From the NCBI RefSeq assembly GCF_003477995.1, contig NZ_QUEM01000004.1, positions 62,001 through 126,000 of the forward strand: DNA of 64,000 bases, read 5' to 3'. This DNA comes from Bacteroides sp. OF04-15BH. Its GTDB lineage: Bacteria > Bacteroidota > Bacteroidia > Bacteroidales > Bacteroidaceae. The translations under genes and the position numbers were made by a program. Positions within the stretch are counted from its first letter, which is position 1, and each line of letters starts with the position of its first letter. Of this stretch, positions 54,615 to 63,721 are shown in pieces. Below the pieces are notes generated by a model. It was not told where the DNA came from. It did not search any database and was given only the letters and a program-made list of their open reading frames with translations.

Positions 54615-55318
54615 TCAGGACATCACAAAATATTTAACGGCCAGTCCACAAGCAACCGCTATACCAAAGCTCAAGAAGGTACCTGCCAACACATATTCTG
54701 TTTTTGCCGTATCTGTATCTTTAAAACGAAGCAAAGATTTTGCAGCCACAATAAAACCGATAGCTTCAAACTGTCCGATCAGAACAAACAACAAAGTAAG
54801 CATACGTTCTGATTCCCGATTAAGCCTCCTGCATTCTTTATATCCTGACAGGAACTGGCTTCACCTATTTGATAACGCTCCAGAATAAGCTTAATCATAA
54901 TATTGGTCGGTTTCATACAGAATAAGACGGCCAGAAGTAATCCGGGTAAGAAAATGTCAGGCAATATGTCCAAATACTGTAACGGCATAGCCTTCTGAGG
55001 AAGAAAGTTTGCCGCAACCAAAAACAAAATCACAAAATGAAGAAGCTGATCCAAAAGAAAAGTCCACAGTTTTGGACTCAGATATGCCTTTCCGACATCA
55101 ATCAGCCAGTGGCTTCCTACAATCAACAACGCATATTTCCAAAAATCAAGTTCGGGAATCGCCACCCAGGATACAGCACCAATAACAAGGGCGTGCAAAT
55201 ACATAAAAGGACTTTTTACCTTCCGTTCCGCTTTTTCCCGACAAAATTTGTCTTCTTGAAAATAAAAGTCAGCAATGATATGCGCCAGACACAAGCTCAA
55301 TAACACCCAACTATTCAT
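54615..55318 (-). pseudogene. DUF3307 membrane protein gene, split by a frameshift
   Basis: The first frame (54779-55318) encodes the N-terminal three quarters of a DUF3307 membrane protein: LLSLCLAHIIADFYFQEDKF, GSHWLIDVGKAYL. It then runs out of frame after NAGGLIG. The rest of the family sequence (RMLTLLFVLI, GQFEAIGFIVAAKSLLRF, EYVLAGTFLSFGIAVACG) continues in another frame down to 54615. Adding one G to the GGG at 54815-54817 (C on the plus strand) joins them into a 234-residue protein of normal family length. This is either a real frameshift or a sequencing error. The start overlaps the SatD-like gene by 8 bp, the usual pairing of these families. Confidence 0.85.
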
Positions 55319-55976
55319 GACCGGAAAAATTTAATTGTTCCCAAAAGTTCAAAGTTTCCTCAATACAATACCACTTGGCAGAGGTCGAATGCTGATTCAC
55401 TCCAGACTGGTTAATCCCCAGTATATTCGCAATTTCCTGTTCACTTTTTGCCAGCAGTTTATAATACAGCACCTCACACTGACGGCTGGTCGCATTGTTT
55501 AGAAGCGCATCTATCAATATCCCCACTGTGCGCAAGGCAGATTCCTGCTGCTTGTTTGTCGCACCAATCAATAAGGTAATCTGCTTATTCGAAACCGGCA
55601 TTGCATTCAGTGTCCGTCCCGACAGATAAATGGCTTCTCCATCCATAATCCCCTGTTCCCGATCTACAAGGCGCATCTCCCCCAATCCCAGGGCCATACG
55701 CACCCCATAAGTCAGAAACAGTTTTTTTCCTTTTGTATCATGCACCGGAAAAGATTTGATACGGGTTTTAAGAAGCAAACCAACCCGCAAAGCATCCTTT
55801 GCCGACGGCAACAGGCACTCAATATAATCCCCTTTAATCAAACGCCCCCAAAAACCGGGATACCTTCCTTCAAGAAACAGAAACAAATCTTCTATTCTTT
55901 GCTTGAGAACTATTGTCTCGTCAATGCTCAATGTCGTAGAAGAAACAATATCGGCAGAAATAGCAGCATACATCAT
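55311..55976 (-). CDS. SatD-like protein with C-terminal helix-turn-helix
   Basis: A 221-residue protein of the SatD family, usually encoded next to DUF3307. The N-terminal part (MYAAISADIVSSTTLSIDE, FWGRLIKGDYIECLLP, YGVRMALGLGEMRL) looks like a degenerate nucleotidyl-cyclase-type fold. The C-terminal 50 residues contain a likely HTH (LAKSEQEIANILGINQSGVN). The biochemical role is unknown. It has its own -7 box and is followed by the frameshifted DUF3307 gene. Confidence 0.78.
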   Translation of the reverse strand: MMYAAISADIVSSTTLSIDETIVLKQRIEDLFLFLEGRYPGFWGRLIKGDYIECLLPSAKDALRVGLLLKTRIKSFPVHDTKGKKLFLTYGVRMALGLGEMRLVDREQGIMDGEAIYLSGRTLNAMPVSNKQITLLIGATNKQQESALRTVGILIDALLNNATSRQCEVLYYKLLAKSEQEIANILGINQSGVNQHSTSAKWYCIEETLNFWEQLNFSGHE

Positions 55977-56002
55977 TCACATTTTTATTAAACATTCCCT
56001 TG

Positions 56003-56010
56003 CAAAGATA
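56003..56010 (-). promoter_or_regulatory. -7 box of the SatD/DUF3307 operon
   Basis: TATCTTTG on the minus strand, about 27 nt before the SatD-like start. Confidence 0.5.
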
Positions 56011-56050
56011 TTAAAAAAACTTTCCCACGCAAGCATTATTAGCCAAATAA

Positions 56051-56087
56051 CTTATAATCGCTAAATATAAGCGATAAAGCTTATAAT
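56051..56087. repeat. Palindromic candidate operator upstream of the SatD-like gene
   Basis: The sequence contains atcgct (56057-56062) inverted as agcgat (56070-56075) with a 7-nt spacer, inside a larger ttataa-flanked block, and two copies of cttataat (starting at 56051 and 56079). It lies about 40-80 bp upstream of the SatD -7 box, so it could bind the HTH of that protein or another regulator. Confidence 0.4.
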
Positions 56088-56186
56088 TTGATAGAATCAG
56101 CAATAAAACTGATTAACTTCAGGGTCAGAAGCAAAACCCCTCCTCAAAAGACAGATAATTCCCCTGAATTTTGTATCTTTGCTCCG

Positions 56187-56576
56187 ATGAACCGAATGAC
56201 ACGACATATCCGCCCCGTAATCCGTTTCCGCCAGTGGAGCCGGAAAGCCTATGCTGCCTTTGCCAGCCTGGGCCGTGAGGTCGTCATCAGTCGTGTGGGA
56301 AAGAGTATTACCGAAGCTTCGCTCTGCAAGGTAGCCAAATACACCGTGCGCGAAATGCGTCACTATATTCCCGGCTACGAGGCAACCGAGGCCGAGCCCG
56401 CTCCCCCCGACATCGGAACTCCCGAACTGGAACTGATGCTGCTTGTTGAACCGACGATCCCGGCGGTTCCGGCTGCTTCGTACCTTATTAATAATAACAT
56501 CGCAGTGCGTCCTGCGCTTCAGCCCTTAACAGGCCGGAGCGCAGGACGCATTGTTTTTATCTATAAAACCAATTGA
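56187..56576 (+). CDS. Leader ORF upstream of the biotin operon
   Basis: An ORF of up to 129 codons starting MNRMTRHIRPVIRFRQWSRK, then AYAAFASLGREVVISRVGKS. I remember RQWSRKxYAxFASLGR-type short proteins recurring in Bacteroidetes, often ahead of vitamin-related or outer-membrane genes, with no known function. A -7 box (TATCTTTG, 56174-56181) sits so close to the ATG that the mRNA would be nearly leaderless, so the true start may be a few codons later. The last 25 codons run through a terminator-like hairpin and the stop lies 2 bp before the bioB ATG. Coding potential of the C-terminal part is doubtful. Confidence 0.6.
   Translation: MNRMTRHIRPVIRFRQWSRKAYAAFASLGREVVISRVGKSITEASLCKVAKYTVREMRHYIPGYEATEAEPAPPDIGTPELELMLLVEPTIPAVPAASYLINNNIAVRPALQPLTGRSAGRIVFIYKTN
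56506..56557 (+). terminator. Terminator-like hairpin (possible attenuator) before bioB
   Basis: A perfect 13-bp stem tgcgtcctgcgct (56506-56518) with agcgcaggacgca (56538-56550), followed by TTGTTTTTAT. It is 28 bp before the bioB start and inside the end of the leader ORF. Translation through the ORF would melt the stem, so it could couple translation of the leader to transcription of the bio genes. Confidence 0.7.
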
Positions 56577-56578
56577 CT

Positions 56579-57562
56579 ATGGAATTACCAGAAGTATTAG
56601 AGAAACTGAAAGAGAGTATATTGCAAGGCGGAGAAGCCAGTCAGGAAGAAATCCTGGCTTTGGCCGCCGAACTAAGTGACGCCCAGGGCACCGAAGCCCT
56701 GTGTCAGGCCGCACATGAGATCACCGTGGCCTGTGCCAGCCGCCACTTTGATATGTGTTCCATCATCAACGCCAAGTCCGGCCGCTGCAGCGAGAACTGC
56801 AAGTGGTGCGCCCAGTCGGCCCATTACGGCACGAACGCCGAAATCTACGGACTGGTATCCGAGGATACCATCATCGAGCACGGACTGCACAACGAGTCTA
56901 AGGGCGTGGAACGCTTCTCGCTCGTCACCAGCGGTAAGAAACCTTCCAACCGTGAGGTGGATGAAATCTGCAGCCGGGTACGTGCCCTGAAAGCCAAGAG
57001 CCGCATCCGGGTGTGCGCTTCGCTCGGTCTGGCCACCGAAGAACAGCTCGTCCGTCTGCGTGAGGCCGGTGTGGAGCGTTACCACTGCAATCTGGAGACC
57101 GCTCCCTCCTACTTCGACTCCCTGTGCACCACCCACAGCCAGGCCGACAAGATCGAAACCCTGCACGCCGCTCAGCGCGCCGGCATGGAAATCTGTTGCG
57201 GCGGCATCGTGGGTATGGGCGAAAGCGAGGAGCAACGCATCGAGCTGGCCTTCAAGCTGCGCGAGCTCGACACCCGCTCCATCCCCATCAACATCCTGCA
57301 CCCCATCCCCGGTACTCCACTGGGCAACACTCCGCTGCTCAGCGACGAAGAGATCCTGCGCACCGTGGCCCTCTACCGCCTGATCCATCCCAAGGCCTAT
57401 CTGCGCCTGGCCGGCGGTCGTGCCCGTCTGAGCGAGGACACCATGCAACGCGTGCTCCACGCCGGAATCAATGCCGCCATTGTGGGCGACCTGCTCACCA
57501 CCCTCGGCTCCGGCATCGACGAAGACAAGAAGCGTTTCACGGAAGCCGGTTATCAGCTCTAA
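56579..57562 (+). CDS. bioB: Biotin synthase BioB
   Basis: Radical SAM enzyme of 327 residues that inserts sulfur into dethiobiotin, the last biotin step. The [4Fe-4S] motif is CSENCKWC near 70-77, preceded by [19 protein letters not shown] and GGIVGMGES are further BioB signatures, and the Arg/Cys ligands of the second cluster fit ICCGG and RLAGGRA. Start: ATG two codons after an in-frame TTG. It is the first gene of a complete late biotin operon. Confidence 0.97.
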   Translation: MELPEVLEKLKESILQGGEASQEEILALAAELSDAQGTEALCQAAHEITVACASRHFDMCSIINAKSGRCSENCKWCAQSAHYGTNAEIYGLVSEDTIIEHGLHNESKGVERFSLVTSGKKPSNREVDEICSRVRALKAKSRIRVCASLGLATEEQLVRLREAGVERYHCNLETAPSYFDSLCTTHSQADKIETLHAAQRAGMEICCGGIVGMGESEEQRIELAFKLRELDTRSIPINILHPIPGTPLGNTPLLSDEEILRTVALYRLIHPKAYLRLAGGRARLSEDTMQRVLHAGINAAIVGDLLTTLGSGIDEDKKRFTEAGYQL

Positions 57563-57612
57563 ACAAGCTTCCGACAGTACTTTATTTAAAGAACAATCAA
57601 ACAAGAAAAAAC

Positions 57613-58920
57613 ATGCTTACTCATTCCAATTCTATCCTGTTCGATACCTTCGACCGCGACCACCTGTGGCATCCCTATACCTCCACCACCAACCCGCTGC
57701 CCACGTATAAGGTGCGCAGCGCCGAGGGCTGCACCATTACCCTTGAAGACGGCACGCAGCTCATCGAGGGCATGTCCTCCTGGTGGTGCGCCGTGCACGG
57801 CTACAATCATCCCGTTCTGAACCATGCCATCGAAGAGCAGCTCCAGAAGATGGCCCATGTGATGTTCGGCGGACTGACCCACGAACCCGCCATCGAACTG
57901 GGACGCCTCCTGCTGCGTCTCGTTCCGGACAATATGCAGAAGATTTTCTATGCCGACAGCGGTTCCGTGGCCGTGGAAGTAGCCCTCAAGATGGCCGTAC
58001 AGTATCAGTATGCCTGCGGTCGTCCGGAGAAGAACAACTTCGTGACCATCCGTTCGGGCTATCACGGCGACACGTGGAATGCCATGTCCGTGTGCGACCC
58101 CGTGACCGGCATGCACAGTCTTTTCGGCAGCGCTCTGCCCGTGCGCCACTTTGTGCCCGCTCCGCAGAGCCGTTTCGACGGAGCATGGGACGAGCACGAC
58201 ATCGAGCCGTTGCGCCAGACCATCGAAGCCCATCACCAGCACCTGGCCGCCCTCACTCTGGAGCCGATCGTGCAGGGAGCCGGAGGCATGCGCTTCTATC
58301 ATCCCAACTATCTGCGTGAGGCCGAGAAGCTCTGCCGCCAATACGGTCTGCTGCTTATTTTCGACGAAATCGCCACGGGATTCGGTCGCACGGGCAAACT
58401 CTTTGCCTGGGAACATGCCGGCGTGAAGCCCGACATCATGTGCATCGGCAAGGCACTGACCGGCGGTTACATGACCTTCTCGGCCGTGCTCACCACCGAT
58501 CAGGTAGCCGATACTATCTCCACCCATGAGCCCCACGCCTTCATGCACGGCCCTACGTTTATGGGCAACCCCATGGCCTGTGCCGTGGCCAAAGCCTCCA
58601 TCGAACTGCTCCTGTCCTACGGATGGCAAGAGAAGGTGGCCCGCATCGAGGAACAGATGCGCCGCGAACTCGCTCCCGCCCGTGCTCTGCCTCAGGTGGC
58701 CGACGTGCGCGTACTGGGCGCCATCGGTGTACTCGAAACCCACCGTCCGGTCAACATGGCCCGCATGCAGCGCCGCTTTGTGGAAGAAGGCATCTGGGTG
58801 CGCCCCTTCGGTCGCCTGGTCTACATCATGCCTCCCTTCATTATCCGTCCGGAAGAACTGAGCCATCTGACCAAAGGTCTGCTCAAAATCGTGGCCGAAC
58901 TCGAGAACTATTCGGAGTAA
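57613..58920 (+). CDS. bioA: Adenosylmethionine-8-amino-7-oxononanoate aminotransferase BioA
   Basis: PLP-dependent class III aminotransferase of 435 residues making 7,8-diaminononanoate from KAPA with S-adenosylmethionine as amino donor. DHLWHPYTS near the start and [15 protein letters not shown] are BioA signatures; [16 protein letters not shown] and the PLP lysine in [15 protein letters not shown] near 279 are the catalytic blocks. The start is the ATG 50 bp after bioB; a much longer open frame upstream runs antiparallel in meaning through bioB and is not coding. Confidence 0.97.
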   Translation: MLTHSNSILFDTFDRDHLWHPYTSTTNPLPTYKVRSAEGCTITLEDGTQLIEGMSSWWCAVHGYNHPVLNHAIEEQLQKMAHVMFGGLTHEPAIELGRLLLRLVPDNMQKIFYADSGSVAVEVALKMAVQYQYACGRPEKNNFVTIRSGYHGDTWNAMSVCDPVTGMHSLFGSALPVRHFVPAPQSRFDGAWDEHDIEPLRQTIEAHHQHLAALTLEPIVQGAGGMRFYHPNYLREAEKLCRQYGLLLIFDEIATGFGRTGKLFAWEHAGVKPDIMCIGKALTGGYMTFSAVLTTDQVADTISTHEPHAFMHGPTFMGNPMACAVAKASIELLLSYGWQEKVARIEEQMRRELAPARALPQVADVRVLGAIGVLETHRPVNMARMQRRFVEEGIWVRPFGRLVYIMPPFIIRPEELSHLTKGLLKIVAELENYSE

Positions 58921-59013
58921 CGCGCCAAAAAGAACAAGAGGCAATATCCGAACGCCCAAAAACAGAATGATTCCAAACAAGAAAAGAAAGACCAAGACCA
59001 CAAGAACCGCGTC

Positions 59014-60252
59014 ATGAAACCAATTACAGATAAAGAGAAACAACGAAGCGTATGCGAACATGAAACCGATGCGCAAGGCGTACGCAAATTCCAAACAGAG
59101 CTGCAACCGGCGAGCGATTACGAAAAAGAACTGCAACGGCTCGCCGACAGTGGCAATCTGCGCGACCTGCCGCATCTGCATCCCGACGGTTGCCGGATGC
59201 ACACCTCCGAAGGATGCCTATTGAATCTCTCGTCGAACGATTATCTGGGACTGGGCAACCGCACCGACTGGCACACGGAGTTTCTCCAGAGCCTGAAGCC
59301 CGAAGAATGCCTGTTCTCCTCCACCTCATCCCGCCTGCTCACGGGCAACTATCCCATCTACGACGAGGTGGAACAGCTGCTGGCCAACCTCTATGAGCGC
59401 GAAGCCGCCCTGTTCTTCAGCAGCGGCTATCACATGAACACCGGCATCCTGCCCGCACTGACCGACAGCCGTTCGCTCATTCTGGCCGACAAACTGGTGC
59501 ATGCCAGCATCATCGACGGCATACGCCTTTCGTCAGCCCGCTGCATCCGTTACCGCCATCAGGACTATCGGCAACTGGAGCAACTGCTCGAAAAGCATCA
59601 GCACGACTACGACCGCATCTTCATCGTGACGGAGAGCATCTTCAGCATGGACGGCGACATCGCCCCCCTGCCCCTGCTGGTGGACCTGAAAAAACGCTAT
59701 CCCAATGTGCTGCTCTATGTGGACGAAGCTCATGCCGTGGGCGCACGCGGTACCCGTGGACTGGGCATTGCCGAGGAACAGGGCTGCCTGGCCGACATCG
59801 ATCTGCTCTGCGGCACGATGGGCAAGGCACTGGCCTCGATGGGAGCCTTTGTGGTGTGCAGCCACACGCTGCGCCGTTACCTCATCAACAAGATGCGCAC
59901 CCTGATTTTCACCACCGCCCTGCCCCCCATCCAGATGGCATGGACCCGCTTTGTGCTGCTCCGTCTGGCCGAACTCGACGACCGTCGCCGGCATCTGCTC
60001 CGCATGAGCCGCACCGTGCAGCAGGCCCTCACGGCCCGGGGTTATACCTCGCCGTCGGAGAGCCACATCCTGCCCGTGATCATCGGCGACAGCCACGAAG
60101 CCATCCTCAAGGCTGAGGATATGCGCCGCAAGGGCTTCTATGTGCTGCCCGTGCGCCCGCCCACCGTGCCCGAAGGCACCTCCCGCCTGCGTCTGTCACT
60201 CACCGCCTCGCTCACCGAGGCCGATGTGGAACGGCTCATCCAGGCCCTCTGA
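59014..60252 (+). CDS. bioF: 8-amino-7-oxononanoate synthase BioF
   Basis: PLP-dependent alpha-oxoamine synthase of 412 residues condensing pimeloyl-ACP and alanine. It shows NLSSNDYLGLG near 69, STSSRLLTGNYPIYDEVE, YVDEAHAVGARG near 240 and the Schiff-base lysine in GTMGKALASMGAF near 270. The N-terminus is about 40 residues longer than E. coli BioF (384), so a downstream start is possible. It follows bioA after a 93-bp gap. Confidence 0.95.
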   Translation: MKPITDKEKQRSVCEHETDAQGVRKFQTELQPASDYEKELQRLADSGNLRDLPHLHPDGCRMHTSEGCLLNLSSNDYLGLGNRTDWHTEFLQSLKPEECLFSSTSSRLLTGNYPIYDEVEQLLANLYEREAALFFSSGYHMNTGILPALTDSRSLILADKLVHASIIDGIRLSSARCIRYRHQDYRQLEQLLEKHQHDYDRIFIVTESIFSMDGDIAPLPLLVDLKKRYPNVLLYVDEAHAVGARGTRGLGIAEEQGCLADIDLLCGTMGKALASMGAFVVCSHTLRRYLINKMRTLIFTTALPPIQMAWTRFVLLRLAELDDRRRHLLRMSRTVQQALTARGYTSPSESHILPVIIGDSHEAILKAEDMRRKGFYVLPVRPPTVPEGTSRLRLSLTASLTEADVERLIQAL

Positions 60253-60296
60253 CCGTTGTTCCCAAAACATAATCCTCTTAAAAAACGAAATCCCGT

Positions 60297-60971
60297 ATGA
60301 AGCAGATATTTCTTCACCGCACCGGACAGCCCCGCCTGTTGCTCCTCTTCGCCGGCTGGGGCGCCGACGAACATCTCTTTCCCTATACCCCGCCGGCAGG
60401 CTACGACCTCCTGCTTTGCTACGACTATACCGACGAAGCGTTCGACTACAGTCTGCTGGAGCCATACACCGAAATCCGTCTTCTGGCGTGGTCGCTCGGC
60501 GTGTGGACAGCCGCCCGCACCCTGTCCGGCCATACCGACCGGCTGACACAGTGCCTGGCGCTGAACGGCACCCAGCATCCCATCGACGACACACGCGGCA
60601 TCCCGTCCGCCATCTTCGAAGGCACGCTGATCCGCTTCACCAAACAGAATCTGTATAAATTCCGACGACGCATGTGCGGCACGGCCGAGGGGCTGACCAC
60701 CTTCATGGACCACTGTCCGCAACGCACGCCCGAGAGCCTCCGTGCCGAGCTGGCCGCCCTGCATCATCGCATTCTGTCGCATCCCGAGCCGCTGTCCTTC
60801 CCCTGGGACCGTGCCCTGATCGGAGCGCAAGATCTGATCTTTCCCACCGCCAACCAGCAGAACGCCTGGAGCGATGTGCCCCAGCTTGTGCTGCCCGGAG
60901 TGGCCCACTACGACGAACGCCTGTTTGCCGGCCTCATCGAAGGAAAGGAGGAGCTATGGACAAATCGCTGA
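60297..60971 (+). CDS. bioG: Pimeloyl-ACP methyl ester esterase BioG
   Basis: A 224-residue alpha/beta hydrolase of the BioG (DUF452) type, which frees pimeloyl-ACP from its methyl ester at the end of the BioC pathway, in place of E. coli BioH. It shows LLLLFAGWGADEHLF near the start, the nucleophile Ser in LLAWSLGVW near 67 and a late His in GVAHYDERLF. It overlaps bioC by 16 bp; the two act on consecutive ends of the same pathway. Confidence 0.9.
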   Translation: MKQIFLHRTGQPRLLLLFAGWGADEHLFPYTPPAGYDLLLCYDYTDEAFDYSLLEPYTEIRLLAWSLGVWTAARTLSGHTDRLTQCLALNGTQHPIDDTRGIPSAIFEGTLIRFTKQNLYKFRRRMCGTAEGLTTFMDHCPQRTPESLRAELAALHHRILSHPEPLSFPWDRALIGAQDLIFPTANQQNAWSDVPQLVLPGVAHYDERLFAGLIEGKEELWTNR

Positions 60972-61714
60972 TCCGCAGCCGATTTGCCCGTGCCGCCGCC
61001 ACCTATTCGGACGAAGCCGTGGTGCAGGCCCGCATAGCCCGCCGCATGACCGACATCATGCTCCGCACGGACTTTCCCCGCAGCGGGGCACAAGTGCTGG
61101 AGTTCGGTTGCGGTTCCGGCGGCTTCACCGCCCTCTGGACCCCTGCCTTCCGTCCCGCACAGCTGTGGCTCAATGACCTCTGCCCCGAGGTGCGCCCCGC
61201 AGCCCTGCAAAGTGTGGCACCCGGAATACCCGTCCGCTTTCTCGAAGGCGACATCGAACAGTTACCGTTGCCCGAAGCGCTCGATGCCGTGGTGTCCTGC
61301 TCCGCCCTGCAATGGCTGGAGCATCCCGAAGCCTTTCTCCACCGTTGCGCCGCCAGTCTGCGTCCCGGCGGTTATCTGGCCTTCTCCACCTTCGGCCCGC
61401 AGAATGTGCACGAAGTGACGCAACTCACCGGTGCCACGCTGCCCTACCGCTCCGCATCCGCCTGGGCCGCCCTGCTGGAAACGGACTTCGAGGTGGTTCA
61501 TCAGTCCGAAGAACTGCACCGCCTGACGTTTCCCGATCCCGTGAGCGTGCTGCACCACCTCAAAGCCACCGGAGTGACCGGCATCCGCAAGGAGCGGTGG
61601 AACAAGACCACGCTGCGCACCTTTGCCGAGAGCTACCGCAACCGCTTCGCCCCGACACCGGACGGCGTGCAGCTCACCTATCATCCGGTCTATCTTGTAG
61701 CCCGAAAAAAATAA
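60956..61714 (+). CDS. bioC: Malonyl-ACP O-methyltransferase BioC
   Basis: SAM-dependent methyltransferase of 252 residues that masks malonyl-ACP so fatty-acid synthesis can build pimelate. RFARAAATYSDEAVVQARIA near the start is a BioC hallmark, VLEFGCGSGGF near 48 is the SAM motif, and VSCSALQWLEHPEAFL near 115 is also typical. The ATG lies inside the end of bioG, so translation is probably coupled. A longer upstream frame through bioG is not coding. Confidence 0.95.
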   Translation: MDKSLIRSRFARAAATYSDEAVVQARIARRMTDIMLRTDFPRSGAQVLEFGCGSGGFTALWTPAFRPAQLWLNDLCPEVRPAALQSVAPGIPVRFLEGDIEQLPLPEALDAVVSCSALQWLEHPEAFLHRCAASLRPGGYLAFSTFGPQNVHEVTQLTGATLPYRSASAWAALLETDFEVVHQSEELHRLTFPDPVSVLHHLKATGVTGIRKERWNKTTLRTFAESYRNRFAPTPDGVQLTYHPVYLVARKK

Positions 61715-61737
61715 TCAACGCATAAACATACAGAACA

Positions 61738-62406
61738 ATGAAAAAGAACGTATATTTTGTCAGCGGCATGGACACCGGCATCGGCAAGAGCTATGCCACC
61801 GGTTTCTTGGCCCGCGAGTGGAACGCCCGCGGCATCCGCACCATCACCCAGAAGTTTATCCAGACCGGCAACACCGAACTGTCGGAAGACATTGAGCTGC
61901 ACCGCCGCCTGATGGGCACCGGTCTGCTGCCCGAGGACCACGAACGGCTCACCATGCCCGAAATCTTCACCTATCCCTGTTCGCCGCATCTGGCTGCCGA
62001 GATCGACGGCCGTGACATCGACTTCGACAAGATCGAGCGCGCCATGGACACCCTGAGCGAACGCTACGACGCGGTGCTGCTTGAAGGAGCCGGTGGCCTG
62101 ATGGTGCCGCTCACCCGCCGCTATCTCACCATCGACTATATTGCCGACCGCCAGCTGCCTCTCATCTTTGTAGCATCGGGCCGCCTGGGCAGCATCAACC
62201 ACATCCTGCTCAGCCTGGAAGCCATCGAGCGCCGCGGCATCCGTCTGCACACCTTTGCCTACAATCTGTATGAGGACCGCGACGGCGACGACCTGATCCG
62301 CAAGGACACCCGCGCCTATGTGCAGCAGTATATCAGCGAACACTTCCCCGAAGCGGAGTTTGTGGAAATTCCACGGCTGACGGATGTGCCGCCATTAAGT
62401 GAATAG
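61738..62406 (+). CDS. bioD: Dethiobiotin synthetase BioD
   Basis: ATP-dependent carboxylase of 222 residues closing the ureido ring of dethiobiotin. The P-loop is GMDTGIGKSYA near 10-20, then QKFIQTGN near 39 and the EGAGGLMVPL block near 118. It ends the operon, so B, A, F, G, C and D are all present and the cell should make biotin from malonyl-ACP. Confidence 0.97.
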   Translation: MKKNVYFVSGMDTGIGKSYATGFLAREWNARGIRTITQKFIQTGNTELSEDIELHRRLMGTGLLPEDHERLTMPEIFTYPCSPHLAAEIDGRDIDFDKIERAMDTLSERYDAVLLEGAGGLMVPLTRRYLTIDYIADRQLPLIFVASGRLGSINHILLSLEAIERRGIRLHTFAYNLYEDRDGDDLIRKDTRAYVQQYISEHFPEAEFVEIPRLTDVPPLSE

Positions 62407-62498
62407 AATCAAAAAATTATTCAACCTGTAACGCGAAATGAGACATCTTGCCCCCAACTTTGCTCCAAACTTTTATGTCTAACTAAAACAATACAACT

Positions 62499-62927
62499 AT
62501 GGGTATCAAGAACGTAAAAATCAGCATGCTTAAGTATGGAGCTACTTCTCTTAAAAATCCCAAGAGAAAAGTCATGTATTTACCAGTGGCAGAAATCACC
62601 TATCTTGAAAAGAAAAAAGCAAAGAAATCCATCAATTTATCCGGGTTGACAGAAAACAAGCAGTATCATAAAGGACTGATTATCGGAATGAATTATTTCG
62701 TCATTCATGTGAATGAGGAATACCATATCTACAATGAAGACGGAACACAAACAAAAATTCTGAAAGCATCCGCAGTCGGCGCTCCGATCTATATCGCAGC
62801 AGACTTCTTTATTTGTAGGCAAGAAAACAAATACAGCTATATCAATGCCGAGGGCGAGATTGTGATGGAAAAGGAAATGACCGAAGAAGAGTGGCAGGCC
62901 CAGTTTGAAAAACCGGAAGTTTTTTAA
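62499..62927 (+). CDS. Hypothetical protein, 142 residues
   Basis: I do not recognise this protein. It has no signal peptide or membrane helix, starts with a basic stretch (KNVKISMLKYGATSLKNPKR) and then has alternating beta-like segments (LIIGMNYFVIHVNEEYHIYN, FFICRQENKYSYINAEGEIV), as in small beta-propeller-like or WG-repeat-like proteins. The acidic tail is EMTEEEWQAQFEKPEVF. It begins about 90 bp after bioD with lower GC, so it is probably not part of the biotin operon. Confidence 0.6.
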   Translation: MGIKNVKISMLKYGATSLKNPKRKVMYLPVAEITYLEKKKAKKSINLSGLTENKQYHKGLIIGMNYFVIHVNEEYHIYNEDGTQTKILKASAVGAPIYIAADFFICRQENKYSYINAEGEIVMEKEMTEEEWQAQFEKPEVF

Positions 62928-62983
62928 TCAAACTGAATAAAAAATATTACTTTTGGACTTTACAGAATCAATCATACCAAAAC

Positions 62984-63715
62984 ATGAAAACGACACTTGC
63001 AGATCTGACCAGACAGCTGGAAACAAAACTGAAACCTTTATACGGCTCTCTTATCCAAAATGTGCAGCATCTCAAAGGTGCCAAGTCCTTCTTCTGTGTG
63101 CAATGGGGCAAGAACTTCCCCATCGAAGAACAGAAAGGAATACTCTTTGTCGGAAGGGCAACAAACGGATGGGTCACAGACTCCGAAGAGCTTGAAGAAC
63201 TTTTCGGCAACAATGAAAAGACGGCAATCTTTAATCGTAAGGACCAGATGCAATGGGCTGAAGAACGCAAAGGCTATAACACCCAAAAGTCAGCCTTCTG
63301 GAGAGTCATCAGGCAGGTTGCCGTATCATGCTATTTCGATAATTGGTCTTCTTTCATAGCCTGGAGCAATCTGTATAAAGTGTCCCCTTATCAGGGAGGA
63401 AATCCCGACAATTCGCTTAAGGCAGCTCAGGAAAAAGTGTGCTGTGAAATTCTGAAAAAGGAAATAGAAATACTTTCACCCGAATTCGTCATCTTCCTTA
63501 CCGGAAAATCATGGGCAGAAAATTTTATCCTGTATCTGAATGAGCACCAACCGACAAAAAGCATTGCTCGCGAGGAATGGGACAAATATGTGTGCAAGCT
63601 CTACCGGATCAATAATACCTATTATATCCTGTCTGAGCATCCGGAACGGAAAAAAGAGGAAGAACACGTAAAAAGTATTCTATCTCTCCTAAAACAGGCT
63701 CATCAACAAAAATAA
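62984..63715 (+). CDS. Hypothetical protein, possible uracil-DNA-glycosylase-fold
   Basis: A 243-residue cytosolic protein. The order of motifs, ILFVGRATNGWVTD near 46, SNLYKVSPYQGG near 128, PEFVIFLTGKSWAENF near 165 and ILSEHPERKKE near 222, is reminiscent of the uracil-DNA-glycosylase superfamily (GxxPG-like loop, central N, hydrophobic strand with G, and HP-x-R near the end). The usual GExPG loop is altered to GRATNGW, so the activity may differ. The call is tentative. Confidence 0.5.
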   Translation: MKTTLADLTRQLETKLKPLYGSLIQNVQHLKGAKSFFCVQWGKNFPIEEQKGILFVGRATNGWVTDSEELEELFGNNEKTAIFNRKDQMQWAEERKGYNTQKSAFWRVIRQVAVSCYFDNWSSFIAWSNLYKVSPYQGGNPDNSLKAAQEKVCCEILKKEIEILSPEFVIFLTGKSWAENFILYLNEHQPTKSIAREEWDKYVCKLYRINNTYYILSEHPERKKEEEHVKSILSLLKQAHQQK

Positions 63716-63721
63716 TATCTT

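Noticed and set aside
57586..59202. 538-codon open frame on the minus strand opposite bioA
   Set aside because: Caused by GC-rich codon usage of bioA; its Gly/His-rich product has no family features.
60674..60955. 94-codon upstream extension of bioC
   Set aside because: It lies within bioG in another frame; BioC family sequence starts at 60956.
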